Positions 55,771-64,000 of a stretch of DNA of 64,000 bases are shown piece after piece; within the stretch, counting starts at the first letter, position 1; each line of letters starts with the position of its first letter. The position numbers and the translations under genes are program-made. Below the pieces are notes generated by a model. It was not told the origin of the DNA, made no database searches, and was given only the letters and a program-made list of their open reading frames with translations. The DNA is from Excoecaria cochinchinensis (lineage: Eukaryota; Streptophyta; Magnoliopsida; Malpighiales; Euphorbiaceae): positions 36,409,001-36,473,000 of the forward strand of contig CANTUQ010000004.1 in assembly GCA_947683425.1 (NCBI GenBank), given 5' to 3'.

Positions 55771-56049
55771 CGTGAGACCCAACTCGCACGCACAGCGCCC
55801 AAAATAAAAAAATAAAATAAAAAATAAAATAAAATAAAAATGTATGTAAAAATAAAATTAAAAATAAAAATAAAAACAAAAGGAATAAAAATAAGAGTAA
55901 AAATGCAAATTTTTGAATTAAAATTCTTAGAAGAATAAAGGGGATTTTCGACAAGGAAAATATCATTTTGACACCTCTACTTATGGCAAGTATCATTTTT
56001 ATCATCGGGTAATCTTTATCTTGGACCGCCTCGGGACCCGGTGTTTACA

Positions 56050-56068
56050 GTTGCCCCCAATTTTGGGG
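56050..56068 (-). other. Polypurine tract of the Ogre/Tat-like element
   Basis: Minus-strand CCCCAAAATTGGGGGCAAC immediately before TGTAAACACC at 56049. Confidence 0.8.
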
Positions 56069-56215
56069 AACTTAGAACTTAGGTGTCTAAGTGAGCCAAA
56101 ATTCAGAAAAGAAAGGTAATAAGCGCGTACCTGTGGTGGCTGTCTTCCCGGTCACGCTGATGAAATCATCTCCTTAAGTCACTGTATAGACTGAGGAACG
56201 ATTTTCATCCTTCTG

Positions 56216-57078
56216 GGTGATGCGTCGAGTCTGCTTTAGACTTGCAAAATGTGAGAGTTGCTCTTCTGAGCTGCATCGAGTCTTCTCCAGACTTACAAAA
56301 TGCGGGAGTTCCATCTCTTGGTGGTGATGTGCCGAGTCTGCTCCAGACTTATAAAACGCAAGAGTTGCTCTTCTGAGCTGCACCGAGTCTGCTCCGGACT
56401 TACAAAGTGCGAGGCTTCCATCTTTTGATGGTGATGCGCCGAGTCTGCTCCAGACTTGCAAAATGCGAGAGTTGCTCTTCTGAGCTGCACCAAGTCTGCT
56501 CCAGACATACAAAGTGCGAGTGTTCCATTTCTGATGGTGATGTGCCGAGTTTGCTCCAGACTTACAAAACGCGAGAGTTGCTCTTCTGAGCTGCACCGAG
56601 TCTGCTCCAGACTTACAAAGTACGAGGGTTCCATCTTCTGATGGTGATGTGCCGAGTCTGCTTCAGACTTACAAAATGCGAGGATTGCTCTTCTGAGCTG
56701 TACCAAGTCTGCTCCAGACTTACAAAGTGCAAGGATTCTATCTCCTGATGATGATGCGACGAGTCTGCTCCAGACTTACAAAATGCGAGGATTGCTCTTT
56801 TGAGCTGCACCGAGTCTGCTCCAGACTTACAAAGTGCGAGGATTCCATATCCTGATGGTGATGCGCCGCGTCTGCTCCAGACTTACAAAACGTGAGGATT
56901 GCTCTTCTGAGCTGCACCGAGTCTGCTCCAGACTTGCAAAGTGCGAGAATTCCATCTCCTGATGGTGATGCACCGAGTCTGCTCTAGACTTACAAAACGC
57001 GAGGATTGCCCTTTTGAGCTGCACCGAGTCTGCTCCAGACTTACAAAGTGCGGGGGGTTCCATCTTTTGATGGTGTTG
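56216..57078. repeat. Minisatellite, about 107-bp dimeric unit, about 8 copies
   Basis: The block GAGTCTGCTCCAGACTTACA recurs about sixteen times at alternating spacings near 50 and 57 bp (starts near 56227, 56278, 56334, 56384, 56441 and so on to 57025). The two half-units differ in the sequence between blocks (GAGCTGCAC versus GATGGTGATG). It lies between the integrase and the polypurine tract. Unit length is not a multiple of three and all frames stay open, so the ORFs across it are artefacts. Confidence 0.9.
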
Positions 57079-58085
57079 GTTCTTACTTAGATATTTCCTG
57101 CAAAGTTTTGTGCATAGAAGTATATACAAGAAATTGTATGTATGACATGAGATGTAAATGGTTGCAAAAATGGATAGACCACGTCCTAGGTGGTCAAGGG
57201 TCCGTTAAGGATGTGGCTTGGCTGCTCCACCATGCCCCCAAGGATCCAGAAGATTGCCATCTTGGCTTTAGGGACTCTGAAGTGAAGCCTATTCTGAAAA
57301 ACTTGTTAGGAGTGTATCTTTGCCCCCCGGTCAATGAGCATATGCCTAGGATTCTGACTCATATCCCTACACCATACACTATCTGTTGAAGGGAAATCAT
57401 CAGTAGTAATGCCGTCTTATCACTCCGGGCATTCAAAAGTCATTATTTTAAAGGTAGTGCGTCCCTTGTGGATTTTCACACTAGCTTTTCTTTGCGAGAA
57501 ATGCGTCCTTTTCGGACTTTCACATAACCCTGTGCCTTATTTTTTTCCTGGAATGGACCCAACCCAATCCAGCGGCTTTTATTTATTTCATTTTTTGTAG
57601 GACAGACTGCCTGTTTTTAGGTTTTCACCCTGACCTTTGGCCTAAATTTTGCTTAGAGTGCCAATTACGGTTTTCATCTCTAACGCCCCCCCCCCCCTTT
57701 TTTTATCGCAGCTATGAGAGGAGGTCGTTATCGGGACTTCTATTGAGGGTGATCAACATATATCTGCTTAGACGCTTTTCGATGAACACAATTAGACAAT
57801 GGTCATTAGATAGATGATATATTTCTTTTTAAGACGGAACTAAAAGCCTATGGGAATGCAAACTGAATTCTTTTATTCATTGCAAAATTGTGTACATTTC
57901 TATATGATTTCATCATACATGGTCCTCATTCGACAAGAATTCAAAAGCACAAGACTACCCCTAATCTCATAATGGATTTTGTAATCATCAAACTCCTGTT
58001 ATCAATCGGCCGTCTCGGGTTTTCTCAATTTAACATTTTCTCTCAAGATTTCTTTTCCTTGTTATTATTATATATTTTTTAGCCT
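57079..58085 (-). other. Ogre/Tat-like 3' non-coding region
   Basis: 1 kb between the minisatellite and the integrase end. A plus-strand frame at 57048-57389 (113 codons, partly in the repeat) is unrecognised and probably chance. A run of C at 57687-57696. No gene. Confidence 0.55.
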
Positions 58086-59278
58086 TTAGCCATGGAACCT
58101 CTTCAATCTATCGACGTTGATCGGCTCCCTGAATTCATTTCCATCACTATCTGTTAGGATCGCGGCTCCTTTAGACAAAAGCTTTTTCAGAACGAAGGGG
58201 ACTTCCCAAGTTGGTCCAAACTTACCTCGAAGGTCCGGAACTCCTGGCCTCATTTGCTTGAAGACCAAATCCCCTTCCTTCAGCGGGTGTTTCCTGACTT
58301 ACTTCCCGAATGATCGAGCCAGTCTCTTTTGGTAGATTTGGTTATGATAGTATGCTCGCATCCTATCTTCATCTAACAGGTTCAACTGTAGCAATCACTG
58401 CTGTGCCCATTCTACTTCTAGTAACTTGGCTTCCGTTACCACCCTCAGGGACTGGAGCTCGATTTCTATTGGCAGAACTACTTTCGTCCCATAGACCAGG
58501 GAGAAAGGTGTAGCTCCTGTAGAAGTTATGGCAGTGGTCCTGTAGCCCCACAAGGCAAATGGTAGTTTCTCGGCCCAATCTTTATATGTTTGCACCATTT
58601 TAGCCAGTATCTTCTTGTTGTTCTTATTGGCTGCCTCGACCGCTCTGTTAGCCTGTGGTTAGTAAGGAGAGGATTTATGATTTTGGATGGCATATTTCTT
58701 GAGCATCTTCTTGGTCTCAGCTTGGAACTGTACCCCATTATCCGACACGATGTGATGCGGGAGCCCATACCTATAGATCAAATGTCGTTCAATAAATCTG
58801 GCCATTTAGCTTCTATCTAATTAGTGAAGTAGTCAATGGCAACAACGATAAATCTATGCCCGTTAGAGGCTGTTGGATGTATTTCCCTTATGATGTCAAT
58901 CCCCCAAGCTGCGAATGGCCATGGAGATGTGAGCTTGCACAATTCTGAAACTGTCTGGTGTCTTAGATTGGCATACTGTTGGCATAGTTAGCACTGCTTC
59001 ACACACTTGGAACAATCTGTGTCCATTGTCAGCCAGAAGAACCCCTGTCGCATGATTTTCTTTGCCAGAGCTAGACCATTCATATGGGCTCCATAGACCC
59101 CTGCATGGGTTTCCTCCATAACCCTCTTGGCTTCCTTCTCATCCAAACACCTTAGCTGTATGCCATCAGCTTGCCTCCTGTACAGCACACCATTTACACT
59201 GATGAACTGGGTGGATAGTTTGCGAATCATCCTTTGGTCCTTTTTTGTGGCCTCTTCTAGGAATACTGACTCCTCCAA
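58086..59278 (-). pseudogene. Integrase of the Ogre/Tat-like element
   Basis: Read on the minus strand. The finger region (ETHAGVYGAHMNGLALAKKI... CSKCVKQC) is at 59130-58988. The first catalytic Asp region (AWGIDII, VVAIDYFTN) is near 58920-58830. A broken stretch follows, with the catalytic-Glu segment (AVEAANK) near 58640. The C-terminal part is WAEKLPFALWGYRTTAITSTGATPF (58580-58500) and the final module FGPTWEVPFVLKK (near 58215). Stops and frameshifts lie at about 58812, 58760 and 58663 and elsewhere. The second catalytic Asp region appears to be lost. Confidence 0.8.
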
Positions 59279-59339
59279 ATAATTCTGGACATCGTAATAC
59301 CATGGCTTTCTGTCAGTGGCTTCAACATCCTCGACCTGC

Positions 59340-60040
59340 TCAGTTTCAAAGTATGGCTAGTCTGAACTAGAAAGGAGTATAGGCTTCATGGCTATCCCTT
59401 CTGGGTTATCCCACATAAACACCAGAGTGGCTAGGGTATCCGCTAATTGGTTCTCATCTCGGGGCACATATTTAAAAGTGCAAATTTCAAACTGACCACT
59501 TAATTCCTTCAAACACCTTACGTAGGGTAATAGGCACTTTTCCTTGACGGACTATTCACCCCTGACCTGATGGATTACTAAGGATGAGTCTCCGAAGACC
59601 TCTACTACTTTTGCCCCCATCGCTGAGAGTGCTTCAAACCCGAAGATGCAGGCTTTGAACTCAGCTTAGTTATTGGTGGCTCTATATCTCAATTTCTTAG
59701 CTAAGGGGAGTTTCTAACCTTCTGGGGTTACTAAAATTACTCCCGTTCTGACTCCTTTGTTATTCACTGTCCTGTCGAAGTACATCTGCCACTTCCGCAC
59801 TGTGATGGCTGCCACATCCTCATTTGGGAATTCATACTCAAATTGGTCACCTTCCACCGGATGGTCGGCTAGGAACTCTGCAACTGCCCGACCCTTAATG
59901 GTTTTTCTGGTGATGTACTCCACATCAAATTCTTGTAGTAATATCAGCCACCTCCCCATTTTTTCTAGCAAAGAGGGTGCATCCTGAAGGTATCGAGGAG
60001 GGTGCCTCCTGAAGGTATCGAAGAGGGTTTTGTTTGGCAA
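59340..60040 (-). pseudogene. RNase H pair of the Ogre/Tat-like element
   Basis: The end of the first RNase H (MGRWLILLQEFDVEYITRK, RAVAEFLADHP) lies at 59970-59860. The second RNase H begins WQMYFDRTVNNKGVRTGVILV (59800-59720) and continues with NNxAEFKACIFGFEAL, VFGDSSLVI and ENQLADTLATLV to about 59420, with stops. A 24/25-bp tandem duplication at 59973-60021 shifts the frame at its start. Confidence 0.75.
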
Positions 60041-60044
60041 CTGC

Positions 60045-61094
60045 CTACACTTTGTAGGAATGGAAGTAATGGCTCAGTTTCTTTGAAGCCCAGATTACTG
60101 CCAGATAGATCTTCTCCACTTTGACATACTTGGCCTCATAAGGAAGGAATTTCTTACTGAGATAGTAAACTGCAAATTCTACTGCAAATTCGTCTTCCTG
60201 GGCCATCATAGCATCTACATAATTCTCCTCTATTGCTAGGTAAAGAATTAATGGTTTGACAGGCCAGGGCAGTTGTAGAACTGGGGGTTGCAGAAGGTAT
60301 TCCTTGATAATATCAAAAGATTTCTGGCAGTCATCGTTCCACCGGACTGGCTGATTCTTCCTGAGAAGCTTGAAGATGGACTCACATACCGAAGCTAGCT
60401 TAGCAATAAATCGACTGATGTACTGAAGTTTCCCCAGGAAACTCCTAACTTCTTTTTCTTTTTGGGGTACTGGCATCTCTCTAATGGCCCTGACCTTATC
60501 AGGATCCACTTCAATTCCTTTTTGACTTACCACATGGCCCAATAGCTTACCCGAGGTAACTCCAAAGACGCACTTTTTGGGATTAAGGCGCAGATTATAC
60601 TTATCGATCCTTTGAAAGAACTTTTCCAAAGCCTCTAAGTGACCTTCCCAAGTAGCTGACTTGATCATCATGTCATCAACATACACCTCCACCTCTTTGT
60701 GAATCAGGTCATTTAGAATTCTAGTGGCCATTCTTTGGTAGGTTGCTCCTGCGTTCTTTAATCCGAAAGGCATAACCCGGTAGGCAAAAGTACCCCATTA
60801 GGTGATGAAGGCTGTTTTGATTCGATCCACAATTTTGTTAAGGATTTGATTGTACCCAGTGTACCCATCCATAAAATTCTACATCACGCAGGCAGCTGCA
60901 CTGTCTATCAACACATCAATATAAGGCAAAGGGAAATCATCTTTCGAGTAGGCTTTGTTCAGGTCCCGATAGTCCACACATACTCGGACCTTTCCATCCT
61001 TTTTAGCCACAGAAACTGCATTAGTTAACCAGGTTAGGTATTTAACTTCTACCAGAAACTTAGCCTCAATCTGCTTATGGATCTCTTCTTTCAC
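60045..61094 (-). pseudogene. Reverse transcriptase of the Ogre/Tat-like element
   Basis: N-terminal part 61094-60879 (VAKKDGKVRVCVDYRDLNKAYSKDDFPLP). After a short break (60878-60774) comes MPFGLKNAGATYQRMATRIL with catalytic YVDD near 60680. The connection domain is CVFGVTSGKLLGHVVS and the start of the first RNase H is ILYLAIEENYVDAMM. Most is in one frame; a stop near 60880 and the gap at 60044 break it. Confidence 0.85.
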
Positions 61095-61097
61095 CTT

Positions 61098-61955
61098 TTA
61101 TGCCCATTCCGGCCTAAGTCTTCTGAGTTTTTGCTTGATTGGTTTAGATTCTGGATAAGTCGGGATGGCATGTTCAGCAATGTCTCGATCAATTTCTGGC
61201 ATGTCCTCGTAAGTCCAGGCAAAGACTTTTTCATATTTTTTTAGAATTCTCTCAAATTTTAGTCTCTCTTCAAGAGTTATGTTTGATGCTATCAAAATTT
61301 CCTTTGGGTTCTCCAAAGATCCAAGATTAAATGCAGTCGTGCTAGTTGAATCAATGTCAAAAATGAATGTATCATGTTTATGATCATGAGAAAGGAAATC
61401 ATCAGAAAGATCACACAAGTAAGCAAAGTTGTTCATTTCATTAACATAATCAGCAACGTTAACATTGTCATCATTAAAGAGTTCTGGCATAAAAAGACTA
61501 TCTAAACAACTATTATCTTCATCTTCTGTCGACGCTGATGTTGTAGCCGACTGTGCCTTGTCCTCTTGACTTAGTGGAGGCTTCTCAACTAGCTCTGGCA
61601 AAATTTTTAGACCCTCAATCTTCAAATTTGGCTCTGCTATCTTCTCTTTCCCTTTCAGCCGGGTGGCTAATAGCTTCTCTGTGACGATCTCCTCGGGCTC
61701 ATCCCTATCCCAAACACTGCACTGCGTTATAATCTCTTCATCCCAGAAGTCCTCTATAGATTTGATAACTCCAACATCCCAGTCGAAGATATTATTAAAG
61801 ATTTCGAAACCTAGAATAATCTTTTCATTCACCCATTGAGGTTCTTCCTCTCCAGTGTAGGCACAGACCGAGGAGGTCAGAATAAAACTTTCTGAAATAT
61901 GGGGGATCTCTTCTGACATTTCCTTCTTCTTACCACGCTCACCTTTGTAGCCCAA
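61098..61955 (-). pseudogene. Protease-RT linker of the Ogre/Tat-like element
   Basis: 285 open codons: an acidic, poorly conserved stretch that ends in the conserved entry to RT (FAWTYEDMPEIDRDIAEHAIP, PESKPIKQKLRRLRPEWA). It joins the RT frame at 61094 with only a stop between. Function of the acidic part is not known. Confidence 0.7.
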
Positions 61956-62129
61956 ACCCTTTCGATCTTTCTGGCCTCATGTAGTGATAGCATACTGCAG
62001 CCCTTGCGAGTTCTTACCCAGACCCGCTCCCGGGAGAAAGTGCATCTTCTTCATCATATTTACTGCTTGAGGGCTATCCATTGGACCCTGCTCTTCCCCT
62101 ATTATTGATACGTAAAAGCCGCTAAATGG
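61956..62129 (-). other. Broken stretch between protease and linker
   Basis: About 170 bp of the same coding region with several stops in all frames. Confidence 0.5.
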
Positions 62130-62672
62130 CTACTTAGAAATCCCGAAGGCAGACACTTGGTTATCTCTCGCTGCTTTAATAGTCACCACCTCTCCTTCAT
62201 GCGATATCCTGATCATTTGGTGTAAGGTAGACGACACTCTACCCAATTTATGGAACCATGGTCTTCCGAATAGAGCTGAGAAATTCGCTGGGATTGATAA
62301 AACCACAAACTCTGCCTCCATTTCAATGGGTCTAGTCTTAACCAGGGTTCTTAAGGTTCCCAACGCTTATCTTTGAGAGTTATCATAGGCTGTGATGGTT
62401 AAATCAGACTTGCTAAGCATGCTCTCATCTAATCCAAAAGCTTGAAGTGCTACTAGAGGACAAACGTTTATGGATGAACCATCATCAACCATGACACAAG
62501 CGGTATGCTTGCCATTTACTTGCACCTTGATGTACAGCATCCGATTGTGATTGCAGCCTTGAACCGCATCAGAGTACACTAATCTCTCTTCTGATCCCCC
62601 TTTAACAAGGTCTAACAACTCGGGTGGAGAAATCATGGTGGCCACGGTAGATTCACTTAAAGCTTCTACCAA
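62130..62672 (-). pseudogene. Aspartic protease of the Ogre/Tat-like element
   Basis: CVMVDDGSSINVCPLVALQAFGL near 62500 is the retropepsin active-site region, with DDG in place of DTG/DSG. FSALFGRPWFHKLG near 62270 is the C-terminal signature. A stop at 62364-62366 divides it. Confidence 0.8.
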
Positions 62673-63031
62673 CTTCTACCTGTGGGAAGGGGAGTGTCTC
62701 AGAAGGTCCCATATGGATATCTGAGCTGTGGTCTTTTTCAACTGCTTGACTATAGAATTCTCTTCCGGCTCCCTTTCTGCTGGTGCTTGCACTAGGTCCT
62801 GCTACTCCCGCTTCTTGTCACAGCCCTTATTTCCTTCCCTTCTCCGTCTGACTCCCACGGATCCGCAGGCATTTTTCCTTCCTCTTCGTCTTCATCTTCT
62901 TCTGCACTCTCACTGGTGGACCAACAGTCTATTGCTTCCATAGGCATCCCTTCCTCCCTCGCCACGGGGTGAGTGATAGCAACATATTCATTCCCATACA
63001 AGTCCTGTAGGACATACCACTCGGGTAGACT
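62673..63031 (-). pseudogene. Gag-protease spacer of the Ogre/Tat-like element
   Basis: Acidic low-complexity coding remnant (SAEEDEDEEEGKMP near 62900) between gag and protease, with a frame change before 62672. No known domain. Confidence 0.5.
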
Positions 63032-63283
63032 TTACCCAATCATAAAAATAGGTGGTGGCACAACGTTATAGTCGGACTTCTTCTTGCCCTCTCTCCATTC
63101 AGGATCCATGATCTGCTTACCGTCGATCAGATTCTGAATCTGGTGCCTTAGCATTACGCAATTGTTTATCAAATGCCCAGTATGTTGGTGAAAGGCGCAA
63201 TATTCATGTTCTCTTTGCCCTGGCTGTCCTTGGATCCTAGCTGGCCTGGGTTGCAGGGATTGTAGCTTTCCCTCCTTTATCAA
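63032..63283 (-). pseudogene. Gag C-terminal knuckle of the Ogre/Tat-like element
   Basis: EYCAFHQHTGHLINNCVMLRH is a CX2HX4HX4C knuckle, the same form as in the element at 44261-54539. It is in the same frame as the upstream gag, after a stop near 63293. Confidence 0.8.
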
Positions 63284-63295
63284 TCGCTTTAATAC

Positions 63296-64000
63296 CTAGG
63301 ACAAGGGCCCACCAAGATTTGAGAAGTACCTCTGACTGACCCCTGTTGCCGATACCTCAGCTGTCTTCCCACTTCTATTGCCACTGCTGGAGCCCGCTGA
63401 CCTGGTTGCCCCCTGACTAGTGTAGCCCTTCTTGGCATAAGCCTCATTGCTTGCCTTTCTCAAGAGGTACTCTCCCTCAGCCTCGATAATGATGTCTTTC
63501 AAAGACTCCCAGTCTCTCAGCCCCTTCATTTTTAGTCCATCTCTCAGATACGGGCTCGCATTTTTGATGAACAGACGTATCTGATCCTGAGTATCTGGCT
63601 TCCTTTTCATTTCCATTACTCTGTTTCTCCATCGGGTCAAATACTCATGGAAAAACTCGCCCTCCTTTTGCTGCAATAATTCCAAGTCCTTCAAAGTTAC
63701 TTCCATTCTTGTACTACAATCATACTATCTGAGAAACTCCTCTGTTAGTAAGTCCCAATCCTCTTTCATCCTTCGGTCTAGCCCATGATACCAACCCACT
63801 GCCGAGCTAGTTAAGCTCAGACAAAAGTACTCGATCTTTTGTCTTTTTGTTAAGGTAGTACCCTTCATCACCAGCGAGTACTGTTTAATGTGTGCAGTGG
63901 GATCGAAAGTGCCATCGAACTTGGGAATGTCAGGCATTTTGAAATTCTGAGGGACCAAATCATCACTATCCAGCTCTCGAACTTAGGGTTCATTCCTCCC
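63296..64000 (-). pseudogene. Gag of the Ogre/Tat-like element, runs off the window
   Basis: Retrotrans_gag signature: IPKFDGTFDPTAHIKQYSLVM, SSAVGWYHGLDRRMKEDW, EFFHEYLTRWRNRVMEMKRKP. A TAG at 63725-63727 replaces a likely Gln in an otherwise single frame. The start lies beyond 64000. Confidence 0.82.

Noticed and set aside
55381..55782. 133-codon minus-strand Arg/Pro/Gly-rich frame and overlapping frames
   Set aside because: A GC-rich minisatellite without stops; open on both strands.
56174..57129. Repeated peptide frames, and a possible CRISPR-like regular array
   Set aside because: Tandem minisatellite with a unit not divisible by three; no constant repeat with unique spacers, no cas genes, and a plant context.
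57048..57389. 113-codon plus-strand frame opposite the Ogre/Tat-like element
   Set aside because: It begins in the minisatellite, has no domain, promoter or intron signal; probably chance.

Overview
The window looks like repeat-dense nuclear DNA of a flowering plant, probably a eudicot. I see no host gene, no rRNA or tRNA gene, and no bacterial feature. Nearly everything is LTR retrotransposon sequence, nested up to three deep: Ty3/gypsy Tekay/Del-like chromoviruses, a Ty3/gypsy Athila-like element, two Ty3/gypsy Tat/Ogre-group elements, and one Ty1/copia element. Lineage names rest on motifs I can read, not on a tree.

Layout. (1) 1-3817, minus strand: 5' LTR and gag of a gag-only Tekay-related element, inserted into (2) an Athila-like plus-strand element, 3818-about 14804, whose pol is also split by a solo LTR at 4118-6554 (target duplication AATAT). 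(3) 14805-16408: unassigned, with a cluster of ACGT-core palindromes. (4) 16409-about 40140: a decayed copia element split twice. A solo LTR at 18033-26930 (target duplication TGATC) itself carries a complete gag-only element at 19007-25509. A nearly intact 9.6-kb Tekay-like element sits at 28338-37933. (5) 40141-42687: AT-rich, with a probable copia-type LTR on the minus strand. (6) 42688-64000: the 3' half of a minus-strand Ogre/Tat-like element running off the right edge. Its LTR is interrupted, inside an AAT microsatellite, by a young Tat-lineage element at 44261-54539.

The two most notable things. First, the element at 44261-54539 carries a complete intron-containing gene on its antisense strand (53527 to 50988): three coding exons, all junctions in phase, 779 codons with no stop, a TATA box and a probable 5'UTR intron. 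Its own gag-pol has two stops. Second, the Tekay-like and Athila-like elements, although from different lineages, carry clusters of short CpG-rich palindromes (arms GTCGCG, CACGA or GTCACG). In Athila these lie just upstream of TATA boxes, one of which seems to serve the ORF downstream of integrase. The Tekay-type LTRs also share two conserved palindromes outside the clusters.

How the parts work together. Autonomous elements (28338-37933 and 44261-54539) encode Gag, protease, reverse transcriptase, RNase H and integrase in one long frame. The gag-only elements would need these enzymes in trans. Most other copies are broken by stops, frameshifts and insertions. Relative age by nesting and LTR similarity: the Athila, copia and Ogre-like hosts are oldest; the gag-only elements and solo LTRs are intermediate; the elements at 28338 and 44261 are youngest (LTR pairs under about 1% different by eye).
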